This document shows positions 18,128 to 27,010 of a stretch of 64,000 nt of DNA, piece after piece; position 1 is the first letter of the stretch, and every line of letters starts with the position of its first letter. The translations under genes were made by a program, and so were the position numbers. The stretch comes from an uncultured Lachnospiraceae bacterium (lineage in GTDB: Bacteria > Bacillota > Clostridia > Lachnospirales > Lachnospiraceae), in assembly GCA_910577015.1 (NCBI GenBank), contig CAJTKU010000001.1, forward strand, positions 186,001 through 250,000. Reading direction: 5' to 3'. Below the pieces are notes generated by a model. It was not told where the DNA came from and made no database searches. It was given only the letters and a program-made list of their open reading frames with translations.

Positions 18128-18979
18128 TTACAAAATGGGTTGATTCTTTGTCACCGCATTATTAAAGCAGCATTCTGCCTTTTTTATCAAATCCCCTGCT
18201 GAGAACAGAAAGGGAACCAGCGCGGCAATATTGGGATAATACTCCACTGCACGGTACAGAATACAGCTTCCCTCTTCTGTATCCATCTCAAATTCCTGCA
18301 GTAACTGTAATTCACATAAATCCCGAAGGATATCCTCTGCCTCTTTCTCCGTGATGAGAAGATAGTCTGCCATGCGCTTTCCGGAGAGCGCCATGGGCTT
18401 CCTTCCATATAAAAAAAGCAACGCTCTCATTCTGTCTTTTTTCCCCAGTATGGTAAAAAACTTTTCATATTCCCAGGCCTCCAGCAGTTTACTGCCAATC
18501 CCTCCCTGGGGTGTGGGAAGCAGGAAAAAGCTGTGCATGTTGTCATTCACCCGCATATAGGTCATTCCCTCCTCAAAAAGAAGTACGGACGTGATTTTGG
18601 TGCTGTCAGGAACTACCATATCCTCCCGCAGTGCCCCCGTCAACAGTCCGGGGTCCAGATTGAACAGCCCCTGCTGGATGCTCCAGCAGTACTGATAGGC
18701 TTTTTCAAAACGCTCCTCTTTGGGTGTATGGCTGAGTTCCCAAATCAGTTCCAGCAAAATATCTTTTTTAATCTCATCTGATTTTCCAAACAGGTAATCC
18801 ACACTGACCCCGAAAAAATCAGCAATGGCAGGCAGAAGCTCCGCATCCGGCGTTCCGCCGCATTCCCAGTTGGACACCGCCTGGGCAGTGACGCCAAGGC
18901 TCCTGCCCAGCTCCTCCTGTGTCACTGATTTTTCTTTCCGCAGACTATGGATTCTATCACCCAGAATACTCTTCTTCAT
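18128..18979 (-). CDS. XRE-family transcriptional regulator with large C-terminal domain
   Basis: 283 residues from MKKSILGDRIHSLRKEKSVTQEE behind GGGGGG. Residues 1-65 are a Cro/CI helix-turn-helix (TQEELGRSLGVTAQAVSNWE). The remaining 210 residues are of unknown fold, with a possible second DNA-binding segment near GKRMADYLLITEKEAEDIL. It sits upstream of the ABC exporter in one operon, so it is likely to sense the exported compound or a related stress. Confidence 0.85.
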   Translation of the reverse strand: MKKSILGDRIHSLRKEKSVTQEELGRSLGVTAQAVSNWECGGTPDAELLPAIADFFGVSVDYLFGKSDEIKKDILLELIWELSHTPKEERFEKAYQYCWSIQQGLFNLDPGLLTGALREDMVVPDSTKITSVLLFEEGMTYMRVNDNMHSFFLLPTPQGGIGSKLLEAWEYEKFFTILGKKDRMRALLFLYGRKPMALSGKRMADYLLITEKEAEDILRDLCELQLLQEFEMDTEEGSCILYRAVEYYPNIAALVPFLFSAGDLIKKAECCFNNAVTKNQPIL

Positions 18980-19304
18980 AAACAGCCCCCCCATTATAAT
19001 AGTGGTTATTGTTTTAATTTGATGTTTTTGCAGTTATCTTAAGATTCCTATTTAGCCATATTTTACTTTCTCAAATGATGTTTTTATTATAATTCATCTT
19101 TTTCTTGTATACAAACAAGTATTCTGCTATATTTTACAAGCGACACTTGTATTTTATGTTTTAAAAGAAAAAGCTGTTGACCGGATACAAAACTATGATT
19201 TTTTTATAATACAAACTCTGTCAGTACATCATTCATTGTATGATATTTACCGAAATCTATTTTTCATAAAAATGCTGTCTTGCAAGTGCTGATAAAGTAA
19301 AAAA

Positions 19305-19354
19305 GAGGGAAAGAAAAACTATACCTGTTTTTGATATAGTTCTTCCATTCCCTC
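19305..19354 (-). terminator. Terminator after the GyrI-domain regulator; gap 18,980-19,390
   Basis: Interrupted stem GAGGGA...AACTATA / TATAGTT...TCCCTC followed on the minus strand by TTTTTTAC. The rest of this 411-bp gap is AT-rich and contains only a TATAAT-like -10 upstream of the XRE gene (about 18,996-19,010). I see no gene in it. Confidence 0.7.
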
Positions 19355-19390
19355 GTAAATTGCTTTCCTGTTTCTATAATTTAAGCCATT

Positions 19391-20128
19391 TCAATTAAAC
19401 TGTGAAACAGCATCAACTTTACTAACACCATCAACATGAACATAAACATCCATATATCCAATTCCATTTTCTTCATATTCATATTCAAAGCAACCGAGAA
19501 TATTATCCTGTTGTTTCTCTTTAAAATTATTTGTTTGAAGATATTCCATTATAATCTTATATGCGTTTGGGATTCTCTCAAAAGGCTGTATAAAGGGTTC
19601 TTTAATGGTAATCATTGCGTAGTCGGCTTCTGCATTTTCCGCATACTCCACGCCGGGGCAATCCGTGTCAAACCCTTCCGGCAAAATGTAAGCTGCCACA
19701 TATCCATGCATTCCGAATCTATGTTGTTGTTCCTGTGATACAAAGGGGAAATCCCATCCTATCATTTTCGCATTCGGGTTTGAAACTTTAAGGCCACTGT
19801 TGATAGCCCATTTCCCCATATATTCCTGAACATCACTCTCAGGATTAGGAGAAATCATCACATATCTTGCCATTCTGAATGGTGCTACTTTTTTAATCCG
19901 GACTTTTGAATAAATTTCTCCCTGAACTGATAATTTATCCTTCACAAGTGTATCAAGCTTGCATGAGAAAATGTCGCATATTTCAATAAGCTTAGCAAGT
20001 TCCGGAATTACTTCGTCGGATTCCCATCTTGATATAGTCTGACGCGTAACTCCCATCTTTTCAGCAAACTGTTCCTGCGTATATTTTTTCTGCTTTCTCA
20101 AAAAACATATATTTGTTCCCAAACTCAT
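19391..20128 (-). CDS. XRE-family regulator with GyrI-like effector domain
   Basis: 245 residues. Residues 1-60 are a helix-turn-helix (TQEQFAEKMGVTRQTISRWES). Residues about 75-240 resemble the GyrI/AraC effector-binding fold, with RMARYVMIS, a GMHGYVAAYILPEG block and a DVYVHVDGV end. Such proteins bind small hydrophobic molecules. It is a single gene with its own terminator; the start lies behind AGGAGATAGAATAT. The target genes are unknown. Confidence 0.8.
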   Translation of the reverse strand: MSLGTNICFLRKQKKYTQEQFAEKMGVTRQTISRWESDEVIPELAKLIEICDIFSCKLDTLVKDKLSVQGEIYSKVRIKKVAPFRMARYVMISPNPESDVQEYMGKWAINSGLKVSNPNAKMIGWDFPFVSQEQQHRFGMHGYVAAYILPEGFDTDCPGVEYAENAEADYAMITIKEPFIQPFERIPNAYKIIMEYLQTNNFKEKQQDNILGCFEYEYEENGIGYMDVYVHVDGVSKVDAVSQFN

Positions 20129-20287
20129 ATATTCTATCTCCTATTATTCATAAATATTATCTTCCGGCCGACAAGACAAGAGTTATTATGACATATCAAA
20201 TGTAACATAACAACCAACTGACATGTGCTCTTTTTTGATTCCATGTAATACATCGTGTTGCACGAAGTCTATTTTTTAAATAAAAAA

Positions 20288-20328
20288 TTTGCCCTTGTTT
20301 GGACGCCATAAGGAACAACAAGGGCAAA
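20288..20328 (-). terminator. Terminator after the P-loop kinase gene
   Basis: TTTGCCCTTGTT and its complement form a 12-bp stem, followed on the minus strand by a TTTTTTATTT tail. It is the only clear signal in the 326-bp gap 20,129-20,454. Confidence 0.75.
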
Positions 20329-20396
20329 TAGTTGAGTTGATAATATAATGGGTTTGGCAGGCTGCATAAAATGAAAAATAGGGCGTTACTTATTTG

Positions 20397-20483
20397 TCAC
20401 CTGTAAAACAACTCCCGTATTTTCCGCATTTCCTTCCAGACATTATCCCCATAATTACCTTTGTAAACCAAATGCCTTCTCAA
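20397..20483 (-). pseudogene. Possible gene-tail remnant overlapping the kinase end
   Basis: 28-codon frame beginning at a TTG and ending YGDNVWKEMRKIRELFYR. The composition looks like the C-terminus of a real protein but there is no ribosome-binding site. It may be the relic of a gene truncated by the kinase locus. Weak evidence. Confidence 0.2.
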
Positions 20484-21090
20484 CTAATGCAAAAGTATCT
20501 TCTACACTTCTGTTTTCATCTCTGACAATAATCTGAAAACCGGAATGGAGAAAAGCATCATATGCCGCACGAGAGTTTACCCTTTTCAGACATTGTCTGA
20601 AATTTTCCATCGCCAGTTCAGGATTCTCTTCATTCATAAGTAATTGATATAAAAACTGTTTTTCTTTATCCGGTCTTTCAAAGAAACGGTTTACCGATAT
20701 ATCAGGGGCAGCCAACATAATCAGCACATGATTATTATCTGAAATCTTCTTCAACGTTTTTATGGAAATATTTGTATCCACAAAAACCATTTTACCTTCC
20801 GTGTTCAGCTTATCCAAAATATGAAGCTCCAAAGTTTCACATTCCTTTGATACACCCTTTGTCCAATCTTCATATTCATCCGGTGTCCGCCTTATAAAAT
20901 CGCTCCAATCCTGCAAATCCCTTGTATAAGTCAAACATGGAAATTTTTCTCTGTCTAATCCGGATAATAATTCATCATGATAGTTTTCTTCACAGGCAAT
21001 ACCATTATACTTTTCGGCTAGTCGTTTCACCATCGTAGATTTCCCGGCATATGCAGTTCCATTTATAAAAAAAATATTATCAAATTTCAT
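20455..21090 (-). CDS. P-loop nucleotide kinase-like protein
   Basis: 211 residues with Walker A GTAYAGKST (11-19), a KMVFVDTNI strand that serves as Walker B, and an arginine-containing lid (ISVNRFFERPDKEKQ). The arrangement is that of small-molecule kinases (shikimate/AAA_33 type). The substrate is unknown. Start ATG behind GAGGTGG. Its own terminator lies downstream, and ruvB is 28 nt upstream. Confidence 0.75.
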   Translation of the reverse strand: MKFDNIFFINGTAYAGKSTMVKRLAEKYNGIACEENYHDELLSGLDREKFPCLTYTRDLQDWSDFIRRTPDEYEDWTKGVSKECETLELHILDKLNTEGKMVFVDTNISIKTLKKISDNNHVLIMLAAPDISVNRFFERPDKEKQFLYQLLMNEENPELAMENFRQCLKRVNSRAAYDAFLHSGFQIIVRDENRSVEDTFALVEKAFGLQR

Positions 21091-21118
21091 CTTGCCACCT
21101 CGTTCAGACAGATGTTAT

Positions 21119-22120
21119 TTACGGCGCGGCAAACGGCATCAGCCCCATGTGCCGATACGCCAGTTCCGTCGCAACGCGTCCCCTCGGCGTCCTGTTAAGC
21201 AGGCCGTTCTGTATCAGGAAAGGCTCATAGACATCTTCTATGGTGCCGGCGTCTTCTCCAATGGCGGCGGCCAGTGTGTCCAAACCCACAGGACCCCCGT
21301 TAAACTTTGTAATCATGGTGGAAAGAATGTTGCGGTCGATATGGTCCAGCCCCAGTTTGTCCACGTCCATCAAATCCAGCGCGGTGCGGGCTACCTCCTC
21401 GGTGATTCTGCCGTCATATTTTACCTGTGCAAAGTCACGGACGCGTTTCAGGATGCGGTTTGCCAGCCGCGGCGTACCCCTGCTTCTCTTTGCAAGCTCC
21501 AACGCGCCGCCGTCGTCGATTTCCACCTCCAGTATGCGCGCCGAGTGCCTGACAATCAACTGTAACTCGGGAATAGTATAAAACTCCAGACGGTGAATCA
21601 TGCCAAACCTGTCCCTGAGAGGCGCCGTCAGCATACCTGCGCGGGTGGTGGCTCCCACCAGTGTAAACTTGGGAAGTTCCAGCCTGATGGAGCGCGCGGA
21701 AGAGCCTTTTCCTATCATAATGTCGATGGCAAAGTCCTCCATGGCAGGATAGAGAACCTCCTCCACCTGCCTGTTCAGCCGGTGGATTTCGTCCACAAAA
21801 AGAATATCCCCTTCCTGAAGATTATTTAAGATGGCGGCAATTTCCCCCGGCTTTTCTATGGCGGGGCCGCTGGTAATCTTCATGTTGACGCCCATCTCGT
21901 TGGCAATAATGCCTGCAAGCGTGGTCTTGCCCAGACCGGGCGGGCCGTAAAACAGGGCATGGTCCAGCGCGTCTCCTCTTTGCTTTGCCGCTTCTATGTA
22001 GATTTTTAAATTCTCCTTCACCTTCTCCTGACCGATATAATCCTTCAGGTACTGCGGCCTTAAGGAGCCTTCGATTTTAATGTCCTCTTCCGTGATATTG
22101 GTTTCTATCGTCCTTGGCAT
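21119..22120 (-). CDS. ruvB: Holliday junction branch migration helicase RuvB
   Basis: 333 residues from MPRTIETNITEEDIKIEGSLRP; the ATG three codons earlier sits on the ribosome-binding site AAAGGA and is unlikely. Walker A GPPGLGKTT, Walker B DEIHRL, sensor motif GATTRAGMLTAPLRDRFG, and a C-terminal winged helix ending GRVATELAYRHMG. It forms the hexameric motor that drives branch migration with RuvA, which lies immediately upstream. Confidence 0.98.
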   Translation of the reverse strand: MPRTIETNITEEDIKIEGSLRPQYLKDYIGQEKVKENLKIYIEAAKQRGDALDHALFYGPPGLGKTTLAGIIANEMGVNMKITSGPAIEKPGEIAAILNNLQEGDILFVDEIHRLNRQVEEVLYPAMEDFAIDIMIGKGSSARSIRLELPKFTLVGATTRAGMLTAPLRDRFGMIHRLEFYTIPELQLIVRHSARILEVEIDDGGALELAKRSRGTPRLANRILKRVRDFAQVKYDGRITEEVARTALDLMDVDKLGLDHIDRNILSTMITKFNGGPVGLDTLAAAIGEDAGTIEDVYEPFLIQNGLLNRTPRGRVATELAYRHMGLMPFAAP

Positions 22121-22132
22121 CTTTTCCATCCT

Positions 22133-22738
22133 TTAAAACATTTTTTTCAATGCTGCCTTTAACAATGCGCCACTGTCCATGGTTTCCGCATCCGGAATCT
22201 GGCTCACAGCTTTTAAACTCTCCGCCTGACCGTATCCCAAAGCCACCAGCGCCTCCACTGCCTCCTTCGCCGCCCCGTCAGCCTGCGGGGAAGCGGCTCT
22301 ATTTGCGGAAATTTCCCTGTCAATCATACCGTCATCAAAAGAAACCTTGTCTTTTAAGTCCAGTATCAGGCGCTCTGCCGTTCTCGCCCCGATACCGGGC
22401 GCCTTGGAAATCGCTTTGGCATCCCCGCTTAAAATGGCATACCGCAGGGCGTCCGCATCCATAACGGAAAGAATCGCCAGCGCGCCTTTTGGCCCGATGC
22501 CATTCACTGTAATACATTTCTTAAAAATGTCCAAATCGCTTTTGGTCAGAAATCCGTACAACAAAAAAGCATCCTCACGCACAAGCGTATAAGTATGCAG
22601 CTTAATCTGCCGTCCGATGCCGGGAAGTCCCTGCGCCACCCTGGCAGAAACCTTTACATTGTATCCGATGCCGCCCACTTCTATTACCACATTGTCTTCT
22701 GCAATCTCCGCAATTTCGCCTTTCACATATGCAATCAT
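22133..22738 (-). CDS. ruvA: Holliday junction branch migration protein RuvA
   Basis: 201 residues from MIAYVKGEIAEIAEDNVVIEVGG; GGAGGTTTTT is immediately upstream, so the 8-codon longer start is not used. OB-fold N-terminal domain, two helix-hairpin-helix units (VNGIGPKGAL and APGIGARTAERLI), then a C-terminal UBA-like domain that contacts RuvB. First gene of ruvAB, controlled by the SOS promoter at 22,783-22,811. Confidence 0.97.
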   Translation of the reverse strand: MIAYVKGEIAEIAEDNVVIEVGGIGYNVKVSARVAQGLPGIGRQIKLHTYTLVREDAFLLYGFLTKSDLDIFKKCITVNGIGPKGALAILSVMDADALRYAILSGDAKAISKAPGIGARTAERLILDLKDKVSFDDGMIDREISANRAASPQADGAAKEAVEALVALGYGQAESLKAVSQIPDAETMDSGALLKAALKKMF

Positions 22739-22782
22739 AAAAACCTCCGTCCGGCTTAACATGCAGCCTTCATTCTACCTGC

Positions 22783-22811
22783 ATTATAGCATTATCGAAC
22801 ATATGTTTCAA
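22783..22811 (-). promoter_or_regulatory. ruvAB promoter with LexA (SOS) box
   Basis: Minus strand TTGAAA, 17-nt spacer, TATAAT. A 14-bp site CGAACATATGTTTC at 22,796-22,809 (plus strand) fits the Gram-positive LexA consensus CGAACRNRYGTTYC at every position and covers the spacer and -35. LexA bound here would block RNA polymerase. The site also overlaps the stop codon of the upstream MATE gene. Confidence 0.88.
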
Positions 22812-24169
22812 GATGATTCCTGCATTTTCATGGACTTTTTCCATATAATCAGAAAACAGCCCAGATGTACCAGACTGGTAAGCGCCCAAGTTATCGGATA
22901 AGAAATATAAAGGGTATCCAATGTCCTGTAATCCCTAAATATGGTATATATCCAGACAATACGAAGCAGACAGACTCCCGTCAGGGATACCAGCATGGGC
23001 AGTACGGAGCGTCCCATGCCGCGCAGACATCCCACCAGGGTATCCATAACGCCGCACAGAAAATAGGGACAGCAGATATACAAAAGCCTCTTTACCCCAT
23101 AGGCAATCACTTCCGTATCCGGTGAATAAAACCGAAGCAGCACACTGCTTCCGAAATACACTGCATTGCCCATGACAAGGCCCACTACCGTTACCATGCC
23201 AAGGCATTGCAGGGCAATGACGCCGATGCGCTTAAATTTGTGCGCGCCAAAATTCTGCCCCACAAAGCTGACCGTCGTCTGGTGCATGGTGTTCATGGCC
23301 GTATAGACAAATCCTTCCAGATTGCCTGCGGCGGCATTTCCTGCCATCGCCACAGAACCAAAGGAGTTGACCGACGACTGAATCAGCACATTGGAAATGG
23401 AAAAAACAGCCCCCTGCAGTCCCGCAGGCAGGCCTATCCGCAGCATCATGCCAAACTTATGCGGCGCAATGCAAAGCTTTTTTAATGTCAGTCTGTAAGG
23501 CCCTTCCGCACGCATCAGGCAGCGGAGGACAAGCAGCGCCGAAATTATCTGGGAGATGGCGGTTGCCAGCGCAACGCCTGCCACTCCCATGGCAAACACC
23601 ACCACAAACAAAATGTTTAAAATCACATTGATGACGCCGGATACGGTAAGATAATACAAAGGCCTTCTGGTATCTCCCACCGCACGCAGGATGGCGGCTC
23701 CAAAGTTATAAAGCATCATGGCAGGCATGGATGCAAAATAAATCCTTAAATAAAGCACCGACTGCCCTAACACTTCTTTGGGACTTCCCATTAGGCGCAG
23801 TGCAAAAGGCGCCGAAAAAAAGCCCACAAAAATCAGAATCACGCCGCACACTACTGAAGTGAGAATGGCCGTGTGAACCGTATCGTGAAGCTCTTTTTCC
23901 TGATTTGCCCCGTAATAGCGGGAAACCAGCACATTGGCACCCACTGACAGACCGATAAACACATTTACAAGCAGATTGATTAAGGGTCCTGTAGAACCCA
24001 CCGCCGCCAGCGCATCGCTGCCCACCCATCGCCCGACCACCACCATATCCGCAGCATTGAACAAAAGCTGAAGAATGCCGGAAAGCATAAGGGGCAGCGA
24101 AAACAGCAGTATCTTTTTAAACAGCGGTCCGTTGCACATATCTATTTCATATTTTTTGGCGTTACCCAT
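22808..24169 (-). CDS. MATE family efflux transporter
   Basis: 453 residues with about twelve membrane helices in two similar halves. The family head LFKKILLFSLPLMLSGILQLLFNAADMVVVGRWVG and the matching second-half motif GNAAAGNLEGFVYTAMNTMHQTT are present. Cation-driven exporter of drugs or organic cations. It starts behind GGGAATAGCT, 15 nt after leuD; whether it is co-transcribed with leuCD is unclear. Confidence 0.93.
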   Translation of the reverse strand: MGNAKKYEIDMCNGPLFKKILLFSLPLMLSGILQLLFNAADMVVVGRWVGSDALAAVGSTGPLINLLVNVFIGLSVGANVLVSRYYGANQEKELHDTVHTAILTSVVCGVILIFVGFFSAPFALRLMGSPKEVLGQSVLYLRIYFASMPAMMLYNFGAAILRAVGDTRRPLYYLTVSGVINVILNILFVVVFAMGVAGVALATAISQIISALLVLRCLMRAEGPYRLTLKKLCIAPHKFGMMLRIGLPAGLQGAVFSISNVLIQSSVNSFGSVAMAGNAAAGNLEGFVYTAMNTMHQTTVSFVGQNFGAHKFKRIGVIALQCLGMVTVVGLVMGNAVYFGSSVLLRFYSPDTEVIAYGVKRLLYICCPYFLCGVMDTLVGCLRGMGRSVLPMLVSLTGVCLLRIVWIYTIFRDYRTLDTLYISYPITWALTSLVHLGCFLIIWKKSMKMQESS

Positions 24170-24184
24170 AGCTATTCCCTGTCT

Positions 24185-24670
24185 TTATTTGTTGTTGATG
24201 TAATTGACAAGACCTTCCGCTTCTATAATCTTCTGCATAAAAGGCGGAAATGCCTGCCCCTTAAAAGATGTTCCTTTCGTCACATTGGTAATAATGCCGG
24301 AATCAAAATCCACTTCCACCTCGTCTCCCACACTGATGCCCCGGGACGCCTCGGGACACTCGATGATGGGCAGGCCGATGTTGATGGCATTGCGGTAAAA
24401 AATGCGGGCAAAGGTTTCCGCAATCACACAGCTTACGCCTGCCGCCTTAATGGCAATCGGCGCGTGTTCTCTTGAAGAACCGCATCCGAAATTCTTATTT
24501 GCCACAATAATATCTCCCGCTTGGACCTTTTCCACAAACTCCTTGTCGATATCCTCCATGCAGTGGCGGGCAAGCTCTGCCGGCTCTGAAGAATTGAGAT
24601 ATCTTGCAGGAATAATTACATCCGTATCTACATTGTCGCCATATTTAAATACATTTCCTTTTGCTTTCAT
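24185..24670 (-). CDS. leuD: 3-isopropylmalate dehydratase small subunit
   Basis: 161 residues with the swivel-domain motifs NVDTDVIIPARYL (14-26) and NFGCGSSREHAP. With LeuC it isomerises 2-isopropylmalate to 3-isopropylmalate in leucine synthesis. The short length fits the bacterial/archaeal two-subunit type. Directly downstream of leuC; start behind GAAAGGATAACAGAC. Confidence 0.96.
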   Translation of the reverse strand: MKAKGNVFKYGDNVDTDVIIPARYLNSSEPAELARHCMEDIDKEFVEKVQAGDIIVANKNFGCGSSREHAPIAIKAAGVSCVIAETFARIFYRNAINIGLPIIECPEASRGISVGDEVEVDFDSGIITNVTKGTSFKGQAFPPFMQKIIEAEGLVNYINNK

Positions 24671-24695
24671 GTCTGTTATCCTTTCTCAGTTTATT

Positions 24696-25955
24696 TTACA
24701 AATCATTCGGCCCGGAGATTTTGCCGGTCACGGCGCTTGCCGCTGCCACGGCGGGGCTTGCCAGATAAATTTCGGAATCCACGTGTCCCATACGGCCTAC
24801 AAAGTTCCTGTTGGTGGTGGACACACATTTTTCCCCTTCCGCCAGAATGCCCATATAACCTCCCAGACAGGGGCCGCAGGTGGGCGTGCTCACAATAGCG
24901 CCCGCCTCAATAAAAATCTTTAACAGCCCTTCTTCCATGGCTTCCATGTATATCCTCTGTGTGGCAGGGATAATGATACAGCGCATTCCTTTTGCCACAT
25001 GCCGCCCTTTCAATACCTCTGCCGCCGTCCGCAAGTCATCCAGCCTGCCGTTGGTGCAGGAGCCAATCACCACCTGGTCGATGGCAATGTCGTCTATCTC
25101 ATCCAACGTGTGGGTATTCTCCGGCAGGTGCGGGAATGCCACCGTGGACTTTAAAGCAGACAAATCAATAGTATATTCCGCATCGTACACGGCGTCTTCA
25201 TCCGCCGCATACTTTGTGTATGTACGTGAAGAATGCTCTTTCATATAAGCCTCTGCCAGTTCATCCACAGGGAAAATACCGTTTTTGGCGCCCGCCTCGA
25301 TTGCCATGTTTGCAATGGTAAAGCGGTCATCCATAGACAGGTTTGCAATCCCGTCACCGGTAAACTCCAATGATTTATAAAGCGCCCCGTCCACTCCAAT
25401 CATACCGATAATATGCAAAATCACGTCCTTGCCGGACACCCATTTGGACGGTTTTCCGGTAAGAACAAACCGTATTGCCGACGGAACCTTGAACCACGCC
25501 TTTCCGGTTGCCATGCCGGCAGCCATGTCCGTGCTTCCCACACCGGTGGAAAACGCGCCCAGCGCACCGTAAGTACAGGTATGCGAATCCGCTCCGATAA
25601 TCACGTCGCCCGCTACCGTCAGTCCCTTTTCGGGAAGCAGCGCGTGTTCGATTCCCATCTCCCCCACTTCAAAATAATTGGTAATTTCATTTCGGCGTGC
25701 AAACTCCCTTACACATTTACAATGTTCGGCAGATTTAATATCCTTGTTCGGCACAAAATGGTCTGGCACCAGGGCAATTTTATCCTTGTCAAACACCCCG
25801 TTTACTTTCATTTTTTCCATTTCCTTGATGGCAACCGGACTGGTAATGTCATTTCCCAATACCAAATCGAGTTCTGCCTCAATCAACTGTCCCGCTTCCA
25901 CCGTTTCAAGTCCTGCATGGGCTGCAAGAATTTTCTGTGTCATCGTCATTCCCAT
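24696..25955 (-). CDS. leuC: 3-isopropylmalate dehydratase large subunit
   Basis: 419 residues, the short (about 420) LeuC class. Iron-sulfur ligands lie in IGSCTNGR and in CGPCLGG, which hold the 4Fe-4S cluster that binds substrate. ADSHTCTYGALGAFSTGVGSTD is the typical aconitase-family stretch. Starts behind AAGGAGGAACAGCC. The gene is divergent from a LysR regulator, which probably controls it. Confidence 0.97.
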   Translation of the reverse strand: MGMTMTQKILAAHAGLETVEAGQLIEAELDLVLGNDITSPVAIKEMEKMKVNGVFDKDKIALVPDHFVPNKDIKSAEHCKCVREFARRNEITNYFEVGEMGIEHALLPEKGLTVAGDVIIGADSHTCTYGALGAFSTGVGSTDMAAGMATGKAWFKVPSAIRFVLTGKPSKWVSGKDVILHIIGMIGVDGALYKSLEFTGDGIANLSMDDRFTIANMAIEAGAKNGIFPVDELAEAYMKEHSSRTYTKYAADEDAVYDAEYTIDLSALKSTVAFPHLPENTHTLDEIDDIAIDQVVIGSCTNGRLDDLRTAAEVLKGRHVAKGMRCIIIPATQRIYMEAMEEGLLKIFIEAGAIVSTPTCGPCLGGYMGILAEGEKCVSTTNRNFVGRMGHVDSEIYLASPAVAAASAVTGKISGPNDL

Positions 25956-26043
25956 GGCTGTTCCTCCTTATATTCTGCTTTTACTTTTTCCCATTCTACC
26001 ATACTTTTGTATATTCTTCAAATATATATATTTCATATTTACT

Positions 26044-26058
26044 ATAACAACGAGTTAT
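26044..26058. promoter_or_regulatory. Candidate LysR-type operator between leuC and the LysR gene
   Basis: ATAAC-AACGA-GTTAT is a T-N11-A type inverted repeat in the middle of the 161-bp divergent region, a usual place for a LysR regulator that represses itself and activates the neighbour. The match is by pattern only. Confidence 0.5.
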
Positions 26059-26116
26059 GATAATATGACATTACATTACCGGGAACGATTGATAAAGATT
26101 AAGAAAGGAAACTTTC

Positions 26117-27010
26117 ATGAACCAGCAGAATTTAAACCTGTATCATATTTTCCACGAAACGGCTGTCTGCGGCAGCCTGTCCAATGCCGCAAAAAGACTG
26201 TACATTTCCCAGCCCGCTATCTCCAAAGCAATCTCAAAGCTGGAAAGCAATCTTTCCGCCACGCTCTTCATAAGAAACTCCCGCGGCGTAAAACTGACTC
26301 CTGAAGGGGAGCTTCTGTTTAAGCAGATTGATACCGCTTTTCACGCAATCAGGCAGGGCGAGGAACAGTTATGGCAAAATCACGAACTGGGGGTCGGACA
26401 GCTTTCCATCGGAGTCAGCACCACCCTATGTAAATACCGGCTTCTTCCGTATTTGCAACGGTATATCCGCGAAAATCCTCATGTGACATTGTCCATCTAC
26501 TGCCAGTCCTCCCTCGATACCATTGAAGGATTGGAAAACGGCAAACTGGACGTGGGGCTGATTGGGGAAAGCGAACACATGGGCAGTCTTTCTTTTCTTC
26601 CACTGGAAGAAATTCAGGATATGTTTGTAACCACCACGGCGTATATGGAGCATTTAAAGGAACGCACCCCCAGCGGGGACAACGATTTGCTCTCCCAAGC
26701 CACATTACTTCTCCTTGACCGCAACAACCTTACCAGGCAATATGTGGATAAATACCTGTTATTCAAAGACATTCTGCCCAAACAGCAGCTGGAAGTCACC
26801 ACCATGGACCTGTTGATTGAATTTGCCAAAATAGGTATGGGCGTTGCCTGCGTTATCGGCAATTTTGTGCAGAAGGAACTGTCGGACAATACCCTGATTC
26901 CTTTCCCCATGTCCGAGCCGATTCCAAAAAGAAAAATCGGGCTTGCCTTTAAAGATAAGGCAAACCCGAATACTGCCATGCAAAAATTTATATCACTTAC
27001 AAGGGAATGA
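26117..27010 (+). CDS. LysR family transcriptional regulator
   Basis: 297 residues. The N-terminal winged helix (NLYHIFHETAVCGSLSNAAKRLYISQPAISKAISKLE) is followed by a two-lobe periplasmic-binding-like effector domain beginning about residue 90. Divergent from leuC, so the likely effector is an intermediate of leucine synthesis such as 2-isopropylmalate; that is inference from position. Its 3' end overlaps the convergent histidine kinase gene by 18 nt. Confidence 0.92.
   Translation: MNQQNLNLYHIFHETAVCGSLSNAAKRLYISQPAISKAISKLESNLSATLFIRNSRGVKLTPEGELLFKQIDTAFHAIRQGEEQLWQNHELGVGQLSIGVSTTLCKYRLLPYLQRYIRENPHVTLSIYCQSSLDTIEGLENGKLDVGLIGESEHMGSLSFLPLEEIQDMFVTTTAYMEHLKERTPSGDNDLLSQATLLLLDRNNLTRQYVDKYLLFKDILPKQQLEVTTMDLLIEFAKIGMGVACVIGNFVQKELSDNTLIPFPMSEPIPKRKIGLAFKDKANPNTAMQKFISLTRE

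Noticed and set aside
25956..26116. Leucine leader peptide before leuC
   Set aside because: No leucine-rich short ORF and no terminator/antiterminator pair; only the LysR-type inverted repeat.
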